From Catalinimonas alkaloidigena (GTDB taxonomy: Bacteria > Bacteroidota > Bacteroidia > Cytophagales > Flexibacteraceae): 64,000 bases of DNA. The stretch lies in assembly GCF_900100765.1 (NCBI RefSeq), contig NZ_FNFO01000002.1, forward strand, positions 186,001 through 250,000, given 5' to 3'. Below, one piece after another: positions 8,533 to 17,100 of this stretch (its first letter is position 1; each line of letters opens with the position of its first letter). The notes under the pieces are model-generated. The model saw nothing but the letters and a program-made list of their open reading frames with translations, was not told where the DNA came from and made no database searches. The translations under genes and the position numbers were made by a program.

Positions 8533-9933
8533 TTATTTAGTGGTGAGGTAGGGGAGGATGTTGCCTTTGGCGCGCTCCAGGTCCAGCCGGGCCACGTACA
8601 GGTCGAGGAGCGTCGTGATGTAGGTATTCTGCGCTTCGCGAAGCGAAGTCTCGGCTTCTACGACGTCGGTCGAGGTGCCTACGCCTTCCCGGAATTCCAG
8701 TTGCGTCACTTCGTACACCTGCTTGGCCAAGTCGATGTTCTCCTGTTCTGATTCGATCCGCTGCCGCGTGTTGCGGTACTGCGTTTCGGCGTTGGAAACC
8801 TCCAGGCTGATGTTCTGCTTGGTCAGCGCCAGGTTTTCTTCCAGCTGCTGTACCTTCAGTTTCGACTGCTGAATCTGGGAGCGGCGCGCAAAGCCGTCGA
8901 ACACCGGAATACGGAGGCGCAGGCCGATGGAGGCCGTCGTGTAGTCAAGCCAGTTGTTGTTGGACGTGGGAAAGAGGCCAAAATCGGCACCCTGGGCCAC
9001 ATACCCGTAGTTGGCGAAGCCCGTCAGCGTCGGCGAGTAGCCGACCGCCCGGTTGCGGGTATCGAGCTGTTGCAGCTCCAGGTTGGTTTGCAACAGCCGG
9101 AAGTCGACGCGGTTCTGGTAATAGTTGTCAACAGCTTCGGTCAGCGCCGGTTCGTTCCGCAATTCCAGCGTCGTGTCGCTCAGCGTAATCGGCTCGGAAA
9201 GCTCCATGCCCATCTGAAATTTCAGAAGGTTGTAGGCCTGCGCCAGGTTGAGCTCGGTCTGCTGGATGCGCGACTGCAACGTATTGGCGTTGACGCGCAG
9301 GCGATTCACGTCCACCTGTTTGGCCAGCCCATTTTCGAACTGAAGCTGGGTGGTTTCCAGCGTTTTCTGTGTGCTGGCCAGGTTGGTCCGCAGCAGGTCG
9401 AGCTGCTTCTGCACCACAATTACCTGATAGTAGGCATTGGCGACATCATACGCAGTTTGTTCCTGACTCTGCTGGCTGTTCTGCTGATAATACTGCTCGC
9501 TGGCTTTGGCCGCTTTCAACCCGACCCAGAAGCTGGGATCGAACACCATCTGCGTGACTTCGCCCGACAGGGACGTGTTGTACTGGTAACCCATCGGAAT
9601 ACCGCGCTGTGTATCCCCACCGGAAGTAGAGTCGGCTCCCAGGCCCCCCGAGAAACCGGGAATGACCAGAAGCGGAACTTTCAGTTTATCTTCGAACGAG
9701 CCGTTGATGTTGGCCTGCGGCAGCCCGCGCGAACGCGTTTCGTTGACCTGCTGCTGCGCAATTTCCTGATCGAGCCGGGCTACTTTCAGCCGGTGGTTAT
9801 TCTGCTGTGCGTATTCGATGCACTCCCGAATGGAGTAGGCCGGAGCACCCGATGTTTGCGCCCAAACCGAGGCCGGACCCAATAGCCCCAGGAGGGCAGC
9901 AAGGAAAAGAGGGCGTCTTCGTATAAGTTTCAT
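8533..9933 (-). CDS. TolC family outer-membrane efflux protein
   Basis: A 466-residue OEP/TolC protein with a Sec signal peptide ending near VWAQ. It contains two repeated coiled-coil/strand halves, with words typical of the family such as SIRECIEYAQQNN, LNLAQAYNLLKFQMG and VVEAETSLREAQNTY. It forms the trimeric exit duct for the RND complex encoded downstream. The ATG at 9933 is preferred over a GTG at 9951, because the signal peptide n-region begins MKLIRRR there. A perfect 16-bp palindrome sits just upstream (9952-9967). Confidence 0.93.
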   Translation of the reverse strand: MKLIRRRPLFLAALLGLLGPASVWAQTSGAPAYSIRECIEYAQQNNHRLKVARLDQEIAQQQVNETRSRGLPQANINGSFEDKLKVPLLVIPGFSGGLGADSTSGGDTQRGIPMGYQYNTSLSGEVTQMVFDPSFWVGLKAAKASEQYYQQNSQQSQEQTAYDVANAYYQVIVVQKQLDLLRTNLASTQKTLETTQLQFENGLAKQVDVNRLRVNANTLQSRIQQTELNLAQAYNLLKFQMGMELSEPITLSDTTLELRNEPALTEAVDNYYQNRVDFRLLQTNLELQQLDTRNRAVGYSPTLTGFANYGYVAQGADFGLFPTSNNNWLDYTTASIGLRLRIPVFDGFARRSQIQQSKLKVQQLEENLALTKQNISLEVSNAETQYRNTRQRIESEQENIDLAKQVYEVTQLEFREGVGTSTDVVEAETSLREAQNTYITTLLDLYVARLDLERAKGNILPYLTTK

Positions 9934-9951
9934 GTCACTTAATTGATTCAC

Positions 9952-9967
9952 AACTATTTAAATAGTT
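9952..9967. promoter_or_regulatory. 16-bp palindrome upstream of the TolC-like gene
   Basis: AACTATTTAAATAGTT is a perfect dyad 18 nt before the TolC start codon, inside the operon between the regulator and the channel gene. It shares AAATAGTT with sequence beside the promoter palindrome at 10519-10536. A second regulator-binding site is possible; this is inference. Confidence 0.45.
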
Positions 9968-9998
9968 CATAAGTAATTGAACTGATTGAGCAAAAAAA

Positions 9999-10460
9999 TT
10001 ACCCGAACCGCTGTTTTTCCCAGCGCTGTACCAGCAGCGGGATTTCCCGGTCCATAAATTCCATGAAGTCGATCAGTTCGGCGAGTTTATTGTTGAACTC
10101 GACCGTTTCTACCGGACGAATGGCCAAAATCTCTTTCAGGAGGTGTTTGACTTTCGCCATAGTTTCGTGTTTCTGTTTCATCTGTTCCCGCCATTGTTTC
10201 AGGCGGTTACGGAAGTAGCGCTTGCGGTCGCCGGGCTTGGTGACGTATTCCACCATTTCCATCCGCATCAGCAGGTTCAGCGCCAGGCTGGTAGCCCCTT
10301 TGCTGATTTGCAGCCGCTCCTGGATCTCGTCGAACGTCAGCTCCGTCTGATCGGCCACCAGCAGAAGCGCCATAATGCGTCCGGCAATGGGCTGAAGCTT
10401 CGCTTCTTTTTCGAAGTAGATGCCTACGCGCTCAATAAGTTCTTCTTGTGTCGTGGTCAT
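9999..10460 (-). CDS. GbsR/MarR family transcriptional regulator
   Basis: A 153-residue winged-helix protein. The helix-turn-helix is readable as LTFDEIQERLQISKGATSLALNLLMRM (about residues 34-60), followed by a wing (TKPGDRKRYFR) and a C-terminal helical dimerisation segment. The arrangement resembles GbsR-type MarR proteins. As first gene of the efflux operon it is probably an autoregulator of the pump. The start at 10460 (MTTTQEEL) is preferred over an upstream GTG. An 18-bp palindrome and a near-consensus promoter lie just upstream. The ligand is unknown. Confidence 0.88.
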   Translation of the reverse strand: MTTTQEELIERVGIYFEKEAKLQPIAGRIMALLLVADQTELTFDEIQERLQISKGATSLALNLLMRMEMVEYVTKPGDRKRYFRNRLKQWREQMKQKHETMAKVKHLLKEILAIRPVETVEFNNKLAELIDFMEFMDREIPLLVQRWEKQRFG

Positions 10461-10495
10461 GTTTAGCGTGTGGTGGGTACGTTCTAAGTACACGG

Positions 10496-10525
10496 CAAAG
10501 GTACAATTAGTTTCTGTGGTTCAAA
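10496..10525 (-). promoter_or_regulatory. Putative promoter of the efflux operon
   Basis: On the minus strand TACCTTTG (10503 to 10496) matches the Bacteroidota -7 consensus TAnnTTTG exactly. TTTG (10525 to 10522) lies 18 nt upstream as a -33 element. The start site would fall near 10490, giving a leader of about 30 nt before the regulator ATG. Confidence 0.6.
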
Positions 10526-10536
10526 ATATTTTGAAC
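10519..10536. promoter_or_regulatory. 18-bp palindromic operator over the -33 element
   Basis: GTTCAAAATATTTTGAAC is a perfect dyad in an otherwise GC-rich genome. It covers the TTTG -33 element of the efflux operon promoter. Position and symmetry fit autorepression by the GbsR/MarR protein encoded immediately downstream. Confidence 0.6.
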
Positions 10537-10668
10537 TAAATAGTTGTCTGATTTCTTACATCCGGTAGGAGAAGAGGACAGGCGGTCGGAATCGGCAAGT
10601 CATAACCCCTTCACTACGATTATTTTAGCCTGAGCAGTTGCACACCTCCGAAAGATTATCTTCTTTTG

Positions 10669-10683
10669 TTGAACGGTGTTAAA
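10669..10683. promoter_or_regulatory. TetR operator-like dyad, copy 1
   Basis: TTGAAC-GGT-GTTAAA is an inverted repeat with one mismatch, ending 10 nt before the TetR start codon. It shares the 14-mer AACGGTGTTAAATT with copy 2 in front of the next gene. Confidence 0.6.
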
Positions 10684-10693
10684 TTGTTTGACG

Positions 10694-11281
10694 ATGTCAA
10701 TTAGAGAACGAAGAGAAGAGGAGATTCGGGAGATGCGGGCCAACATCCTGCAACAGGCGCGCGACCTGGCCCGCGAGGAGGGGTGGTCGTCGGTTTCGAT
10801 TCGCAACATCGGCAAACGCATCCGCTACAGCGCCCCGCTCATCTACAGTTATTTCGAGAACAAAGAGGCCATTCTACTCGAAATGCAGCGGCAGGGGTTT
10901 GAGCAGTTGTACGACCAGCTCGGGCGCATCCGGGAGCAGGAGACCGATCCCCGGCAAACGCTGGTGCGGATGTCGCTCGTCCATTTCGATTTTGCGTTCG
11001 ACAATCCCGACCTCTACCAGGCCATGTTCAACCTCGAAGGCGTGGCCTGTCCCAAATGCGAGCGTGCGGACATCGAGTGCCGACAGCGGAAGTTTATGCA
11101 GGAGGCTCTGGAAGCGGTGAATGCCCGCGGTCTGCCATACAAACCACTGCTTTTTAACTGGTGGGCGCTGGTCCACGGCTACATCGCCATGCAGATGTCC
11201 AACCGCTTTCAACAGCCGCAGGACGACATGCGGCATCTGCTGCAAGAGGCCGTCGAACGATGGATCGACGGTTTGCGCTAA
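10694..11281 (+). CDS. TetR/AcrR family transcriptional regulator
   Basis: A 195-residue TetR protein. The N-terminal helix-turn-helix reads about VSIRNIGKRIRYSAPLIYSY followed by FENKEAIL (residues about 34-60), the classic TetR pattern. The C-terminal ligand domain carries a Cys-rich patch (ACPKCERADIEC, about residues 115-128), which is unusual and could sense metal or thiol stress. It is divergent from the efflux operon and followed 51 nt later by a small membrane protein gene. Both genes have the same dyad just before their start codons, indicating autoregulation and control of the neighbour. The start ATG at 10694 begins a typical basic N-terminus. Confidence 0.9.
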   Translation: MSIRERREEEIREMRANILQQARDLAREEGWSSVSIRNIGKRIRYSAPLIYSYFENKEAILLEMQRQGFEQLYDQLGRIREQETDPRQTLVRMSLVHFDFAFDNPDLYQAMFNLEGVACPKCERADIECRQRKFMQEALEAVNARGLPYKPLLFNWWALVHGYIAMQMSNRFQQPQDDMRHLLQEAVERWIDGLR

Positions 11282-11310
11282 CCGCGTGCGGAAATTTTTT
11301 TGCCTTAACT

Positions 11311-11325
11311 TTTAACGGTGTTAAA
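11311..11325. promoter_or_regulatory. TetR operator-like dyad, copy 2
   Basis: TTTAAC-GGT-GTTAAA is a perfect 6-bp inverted repeat with a 3-bp spacer, ending 7 nt before the ATG of the membrane protein gene. It shares a 14-base word with copy 1. Confidence 0.65.
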
Positions 11326-11332
11326 TTATTTT

Positions 11333-11764
11333 ATGATGAAAATGATACTCTCCCTCGATACCCACGTTTCAGCGTCGCGCAAGCTGCTGTGGGCCGCGCC
11401 CCTGGCGGGTGTCGTGGCGGCCGTCCTGAACGGGATGCTCTTTTCGGTCGCCTCGTTTCTAGCCTGGATTCCCGCCGATTTTCTGATGCCGACCACCGGC
11501 GAAGCCTTCGGGCTCGGGCCGGTCATGGTGTCTTCGTTTTTGCCTTCGCTGGGCGCAGGTCTGGTGCTGGCGCTGCTCTCGCGTTTTTCCGAGCGCCCCT
11601 TGTTTGTTTTTTCCGTGCTGGCGGGCGGCGTGCTGGCCGGGTCGTTCATCAGTCCGCTGGGCATCGGTGCCCCCGTGCGGATGATCGCCGTGTTGGAAGT
11701 CATGCATGTGCTGGCCGCCGTCACCATCGTGGGGGGCCTGCGCTATGCCCTCACGCACCGGTGA
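11333..11764 (+). CDS. Small four-helix membrane protein (DUF6069-like)
   Basis: A 143-residue protein with about four hydrophobic segments: near residues 20-45, 60-80, 88-108 and 118-137. It resembles proteins annotated as DUF6069, whose function is unknown; that assignment is by pattern only. It follows the TetR gene by 51 nt and has its own copy of the TetR dyad, so it is the likely regulated target, perhaps with a detoxification or permeability role. Start is ATG 11333 or the adjacent ATG 11336. Confidence 0.75.
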   Translation: MMKMILSLDTHVSASRKLLWAAPLAGVVAAVLNGMLFSVASFLAWIPADFLMPTTGEAFGLGPVMVSSFLPSLGAGLVLALLSRFSERPLFVFSVLAGGVLAGSFISPLGIGAPVRMIAVLEVMHVLAAVTIVGGLRYALTHR

Positions 11765-12095
11765 GCGGTGAGCAGTGAGCAGTACGAAGGGCGAAATCTG
11801 AGTGTGAAGAGTGGGCTGCCGTCCGACGGCTGGAGGTAGGCTAGTCGAGGCCGTCGGTCGGCTGACAAAAGCATGAAGTGTGAGGTGTGAAGGGCGAAGT
11901 ACAAGAAACGCACACCTCTGAATTCATAACTCTGCACTCATCACTCTCAACTCGCAATCTTTTCACTCCACATCACTACGGTGAGGGGAGGCGGTCGGCG
12001 TTGTTCGTGGGACTGGACGACGTGCAGATCGCCTCCTTTTTTGTAAAGTGCGCAGATTTGTTGTACACTTAGGGATTTGATGCATTCGGCCACAC
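11765..12095. other. Intergenic region holding a repeat arm, no gene seen
   Basis: A 331-base gap. Most of it is the left arm of an inverted repeat (11781-11946). A weak promoter-like pair (TTTTTTG near 12037 and TACACTTAG near 12063) precedes the sigma factor gene. No coding sequence is convincing. Confidence 0.5.
11781..11946 (+). repeat. Left arm of long inverted repeat around the ECF sigma gene
   Basis: About 166 bases that match, in reverse complement, 12734-12908 with only scattered differences and one small indel. Shared words include GTACGAAGGGCGAAATCTGA, GAAGGGCGAAGTACAAGAAA and ATAACTCTGCACTCATCACT. The arms also carry GTCCGACGGCTGGAGG units that recur near 23440. Confidence 0.85.
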
Positions 12096-12686
12096 ATGAG
12101 TAACCCTACCGACGAGGCTAAGCTATGGGACCAGTTTCGAAACGGCGACAACACCGCTTATGAAACGATGTACCATCGGTACGTCGAGGAGCTCTATTCG
12201 TACGGACTGCGGTTCGCCGCCCACGACCCGGAACTGGTCCTCGACTGCATCCAGGATCTGTTTGTGTACCTCTGGCAGCGTCGCGATCACCTGGGGCCCA
12301 CCGGTTCCATCAAATATTACTTGTTCAAAGCCCTGCGCCGTCGGCTGGACCGTCGTTTGCACCGACCGCTGTCGTTTGCTTTTTTCGGAGCCTTGCAAGC
12401 CGGTCACGAACTGAAATTATCGCTCTCGCACGAAGCCGAACAGGTCGCGCATGAGTGGGAGGAGGACCACACCCGGCAGTTGATGACGGAGATCGAGCGG
12501 CTGCCTTCCGACCAGAAAGAGGCGGTGATGTTGCGGTATTTCGAAGAACTGACGCCGCAGGAAATCGCGGACGTGCTCGCCGTTAGTCCCCGGACGGTGT
12601 ATCGTCTGCTGGACCGCGCGGTGGAGTCGCTGCGCAACTATTTTTTGCTGGAGCTGATGCTCTTCCTGGGCCTGCAATTGCTGTAA
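12096..12686 (+). CDS. ECF RNA polymerase sigma factor, FecI type
   Basis: A 196-residue extracytoplasmic-function sigma factor. Region 2 (about residues 20-90) includes DCIQDLFVYLWQRRD, and region 4 (about 130-185) includes LPSDQKEAVMLRYFEELTPQEIADVLAVSPRTVYRLL. It has an unusually hydrophobic C-terminus (LLELMLFLGLQLL). The FecR-like anti-sigma and a SusC with signalling domain follow, so it most likely activates the downstream glycan-uptake operon when SusC is occupied. The gene lies between two inverted repeat arms and is 340 nt from fecR rather than overlapping it. Confidence 0.92.
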   Translation: MSNPTDEAKLWDQFRNGDNTAYETMYHRYVEELYSYGLRFAAHDPELVLDCIQDLFVYLWQRRDHLGPTGSIKYYLFKALRRRLDRRLHRPLSFAFFGALQAGHELKLSLSHEAEQVAHEWEEDHTRQLMTEIERLPSDQKEAVMLRYFEELTPQEIADVLAVSPRTVYRLLDRAVESLRNYFLLELMLFLGLQLL

Positions 12687-13026
12687 ACGTTCCGGGGAAA
12701 ATCGTTGGTTGCGAGGGAGGAGTTTAGAGGTAGGAGTGATGAGTGCAGAGTTATGAATTCAGAGGTGTGCAGCGCTGCGTTTCTTGTACTTCGCCCTTCA
12801 CACCTCACACTTCATACCTTTATCAGCCGTCGGACGGCCTCGACTAGCCCACCTCCAGCCGTCGGACAGCAGCCCACACTTCGCACTTCAGATTTCGCCC
12901 TTCGTACTTCTCACCTCCCACTGGGCTCGCTGCGCTTTCGCTAAATTTTTTAGAAAATTTTTGCCGCTACCTGTCACAAATCCAGAAGGCGTGTGTGTAG
13001 AGAGATGACAAGCACACAAGGCGGCC
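12687..13026. other. Intergenic region holding a repeat arm, no gene seen
   Basis: A 340-base gap between sigma and fecR genes. It is dominated by the right inverted-repeat arm (12734-12908), then an AT-rich stretch (12935-12965) that may contain the fecR promoter. No gene is supported. Confidence 0.5.
12734..12908 (-). repeat. Right arm of long inverted repeat around the ECF sigma gene
   Basis: Reverse-complement partner of 11781-11946, about 175 bases. It carries an extra AGCGCT near 12781 relative to the left arm. Neither arm contains a transposase or obvious terminal target duplication that I could identify. Confidence 0.85.
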
Positions 13027-14025
13027 ATGGATTACCAGCATTACACTTTCAAAGAACTGATCGAAGACGAGCGTTTCCGCGCCTGGGTATTTGCTCCCGA
13101 CGAAACGTCGTCGCGCTTTTGGGAGTCGTGGTTGCGGGAGTACCCCGACAAGCAGCGGGAAGTAGAAGCGGCCCGCGCTTTTCTGCAGATGCGCGCGCAA
13201 AACCGGGCTACGCTCTCCAAAGCCCAGATCGACCAGACATTGGCGAACATCAACCGCGCGCGTTTCGAGACACCCGTGGTGCCGATGCGTCCTGCGGGTC
13301 GGTTTGCCGCCGTGCGGTGGGTGGCCGCGGCGGCCGTGGTGCTGCTGATGTCCGTCTTCGCCTACGTCTACTTCTTCAACCAATACGCCACCTTCTCGAC
13401 CGGCAACGGCGAGCAACTGGCCCTGTCCCTGCCCGACGGGTCGCAGGTGATTTTGAATGCCAATTCTGAGTTGCGCTATCCGCACCGCTGGGAAGGGCAA
13501 CGCGATGTCTACCTGGAAGGGGAGGCCTACTTCGCGGTGCAGAAACTGCACGCCGACACGGGGATGGTCAAGCTGGTGGTGCATACCGCCGACCTGGACG
13601 TGGAGGTGCTGGGCACGCGCTTCAACGTGGCGACTCGCCAGCAGCAGACGCAGGTGATGCTGGAAGAAGGGAAGGTGCGCATCGCCGCCGACGGGCAGCA
13701 GGTGTACATGCAACCCGGCGAGCTGGTGGAATACACCGGGCCGGCGCAACTGGTGAAGCGCGAGGCAAATCCGCGCCTCTACACCGCCTGGAAAGATCAG
13801 GAGCTGATTCTGGAGAACCGTACCATGCAGGAGGTCGCCACCATTCTGGAAGAGACCTATGGGCTGAGTATCCACATTCCCGATACCTCGGTAGCCAACC
13901 TGCGGCTTTACGGCAGTGTGAACATGGACAACGCCGACGCCATTCTTCAGGCCCTGGCCCTTTCGTACCAACTGGACATTGTGCGCGATCAGGACGAGGT
14001 CTCGATTCGCAAAAAAACAGAGTAA
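13027..14025 (+). CDS. FecR family anti-sigma / signal transduction protein
   Basis: A 332-residue FecR protein. A cytosolic N-terminal part is followed by one membrane helix (about residues 97-118, AAAVVLLMSVFAYVYFF). The FecR domain lies at about residues 130-230 (GEQLALSLPDGSQVILNANS, YLEGEAYFAV, VLGTRFNV). A C-terminal DUF4974/secretin-like domain follows (about residues 255-330, MQEVATILEETYGLSI). It holds the ECF sigma factor inactive and relays a signal from the N-terminal domain of the SusC transporter. SusC starts 172 nt downstream. The ATG is followed by a standard FecR N-terminus. Confidence 0.93.
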   Translation: MDYQHYTFKELIEDERFRAWVFAPDETSSRFWESWLREYPDKQREVEAARAFLQMRAQNRATLSKAQIDQTLANINRARFETPVVPMRPAGRFAAVRWVAAAAVVLLMSVFAYVYFFNQYATFSTGNGEQLALSLPDGSQVILNANSELRYPHRWEGQRDVYLEGEAYFAVQKLHADTGMVKLVVHTADLDVEVLGTRFNVATRQQQTQVMLEEGKVRIAADGQQVYMQPGELVEYTGPAQLVKREANPRLYTAWKDQELILENRTMQEVATILEETYGLSIHIPDTSVANLRLYGSVNMDNADAILQALALSYQLDIVRDQDEVSIRKKTE

Positions 14026-14197
14026 GCAGAAGCGCAGCACTTGAACGAGCGGCGGTAAAGGCCCCGTCTCCCTGGAGCGTACCGGGCTTTATTCCGGGTG
14101 CCTGAGAACGCCTACCCCGGAGCGCTGCATGCGCCGCCGGCCACTATAGCAACCTATTCCTATCAGTATAAAAACCTACAACTCAAACACCCACACC

Positions 14198-17100
14198 ATG
14201 CACACATCTACCCGTCGCTGCCTGGGCACGGTCGGCTTCCTGCTCGCGTTGTACCTGGAGCCCGTAGGCGCTTCCGCACAGAGCGTGGTTTCGATGCAAC
14301 GACTTACCCAGCGAGAGCCGGCCGCCCGCCAGGAGGCCGCCTCCCCACAGCAAGCCAAACGCTCCCTCGCCGATGTGCTCACGGAACTCAAATCGGATTA
14401 CGGGGTGTACTTTATGCTCTCCGACGATTTCTCGGGCCAACGTGTTACCCTGCATCGTCCCTACCAGGGAAGCCTGGATGAGCAACTGAGCAAGATTCAG
14501 CAACAGACCGGCCTGCAGGTGCGCCAGCTCGACGAGCGCAATTTCCTGCTGTTCCGGCCGCTGGAGAACGACGCCCGTCCGACCAAAATGCCCCAGCCGC
14601 TGGTCGTACCGGCACCTTCGCCGGCGCTGGTCACCCTGCAACGCATTCCGCAGGTTTTGCTGGATCAGCGGATCGTCGGGCAAATTACTGACGCCAGTGG
14701 CGAAGGCATTCCCGGGGTGAACATCCTGGAAAAAGGCACCAGCAACGGCACCATTACCGACGTGGAAGGGCGCTACACCCTTTCGGTGAGCGACAACGCG
14801 ACGCTTGTCATTTCGGCCGTCGGCTACCTCGCGCAGGAGGTGGAAGTGGGCAACCAGACCACCATCGACGTAACGCTGGAAGAAGACATCAAGTCGCTGA
14901 ACGAGGTGGTTGTGATTGGCTACGGGGCGCAGAAGCGCGAATCCGTCACCGGCTCCATCGCCAGCATTCAAAGCAAAGACATCGACCGGGTACACGCCTC
15001 GACGGTCAGTGCCACCCTGGCCGGGAAAATTCCGGGCGTTTCGTTTCGGCAGGCGGAAGGTCGGCCGGGATCGGGAGCGCTGGTGCAGGTCCGCAACATG
15101 GGCGATCCGCTGTTTGTAATCGACGGCATCCAGAAAGACGCCGGGCAGTTCAACAACCTGTCGCCGAACGACATCGAAAGCATCACGGTCCTGAAAGACG
15201 CCTCAGCGTCGGTCTACGGGTCGCGGGCCGCCAACGGGGTTGTGATCGTCACGACCAAAAAAGGCAAAACCGGCGAGAAGCCGACCATCAACATCGACAG
15301 TTACTACGGCTGGCAGAACTGGACGCGCTTTCCGCGTGGGGTCGATGCCTACTCCTGGATGGTGGGCAAGGCCGACGCCGAAGTGAACCAGACGGGCAAC
15401 ACGGTGATTACGGCCGAAGAGCTGCAAAAGTGGCAGCAGGGCACCGAGCTCGGCTACCGCAGTTTCGACTGGTACGACTTCATCGTCGGGAAAAATGCGC
15501 CACAGTATTCGCTGAACGCGAACGTGTCGGGCGGCTCGGAAAAGACCAACTATTACCTGTCGGTCACGCACCTGAACCAGGACGCCGTGCTGAAAGGCTA
15601 CAACTTCAACCGGACCAACATTCAGTCGAACATCGACACCCGCATTGCCGAGCGCCTGAAAGTCGGGGTGCAGATCAACGGACGGATCGAGTCGCGTAAA
15701 AACCCCGGCGTGCCCGGCGGCGACGACTACTGGGCGCCGCGCTTTGCCCTGTTCCGCAACCGCCCGACCGAGCGGCCCTACGCCAACGACAATCCCCTCT
15801 ATCCGAACGACATCGGGCACAACGCCGAAAACTGGGCCATCCTGAACTACGACATCTCCGGGTACAATTACAATGACTGGCGCGTGTTGCAGACCAACTT
15901 CAACGCCGAGTACGAACTGCCGATCAAGGGGCTGACCGCCCGCGGCATGTACTCCTACTACCTGGCCGATAACCTGGCGAACATCCACGAATACACCTAC
16001 GACGTCTACACCTACGATCCCAACACCGACACCTACAACATTACGGGCGGCAGCAGCAACCCGTACCGGCTCCGCGAAAGCCGGAAGGTGCTCGAAAGCG
16101 TGGGGCAGTTGCAACTGAACTACAACAACTCGTTCGGCAAGCACACCGTAGGCGGAACCTTTGTATACGAACGCATCCAGCGGCGCGACCTCTACACGCG
16201 GCAGCACGCCGTGCCGTCGACCAACGTACTGCCTGTGCTTCAGTTCTCCGAAATGGACGCTCAGGACTTTGTGGACAGCGACTACCAGGAAGCCCGGATC
16301 GGTTACGTCGGACGGGTGACCTACAATTTCGCCGACAAGTATTTCCTGGAGCTGGCCGGTCGGCGCGATGCCTCCTGGAAGTTTGCACCCGGTCGCCGCT
16401 GGGGCTTCTTTCCCTCTGTTTCGGCGGGTTGGCGGATCAGCGAAGAAGAGTTTTTCCAGAACATGCTGGGCGGCAGCACCGTGCTGAACGACCTGAAACT
16501 GCGGGCCTCGTACGGAAAGCTGGGTGACGACAACATCAACATGGGCATCGACGTGAACGATCCGCGTTACCTGGATCCGTTCGCCTACATCTCGGGGTAT
16601 ACCTACCCGGTTTCGACCACTCGGCCGGTGATTCTGGACGGTATTACCGTGCTGGCCGCCCGCGACCGGGGGGTGCCGATTACGAACCTCTCCTGGTTTA
16701 CGAGCAACCTGACCGACATCGGGCTGGACTTCACGCTGCTGAACGGACGCCTGTCGGGCGCAGTAGACGGCTTCTACCGGAAACGGACCGGCCTGCGTGG
16801 CAGCAAGTACGACATCCTGCTGCCGTCGGAACTGGGCTACTCGCTGCCGGAAGAAAACGTGAGCAGCGACGCACAAATGGGCGGAGACGGCAACCTGGCG
16901 TACCAAGGGCAGATTCGTGGAGTTGAGTTTACGGTCGGGGGCAACCTGGGCTACTCGCGCAGCCGCTTTCTGCAATCGTACAAGCCGCAGTTCGGCAACT
17001 CCTGGGACCACTACCGCTACTCGATCGAAGATCGCTGGAACGACATTCTGTGGGGCTACGAGGTGATCGGGCAGTTCCAGTCGCAGGAGGAAGTCAACAG

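Noticed and set aside
11781-12908. Insertion sequence or composite transposon
   Set aside because: No transposase is present in either arm or between them, and I could not identify target-site duplications.
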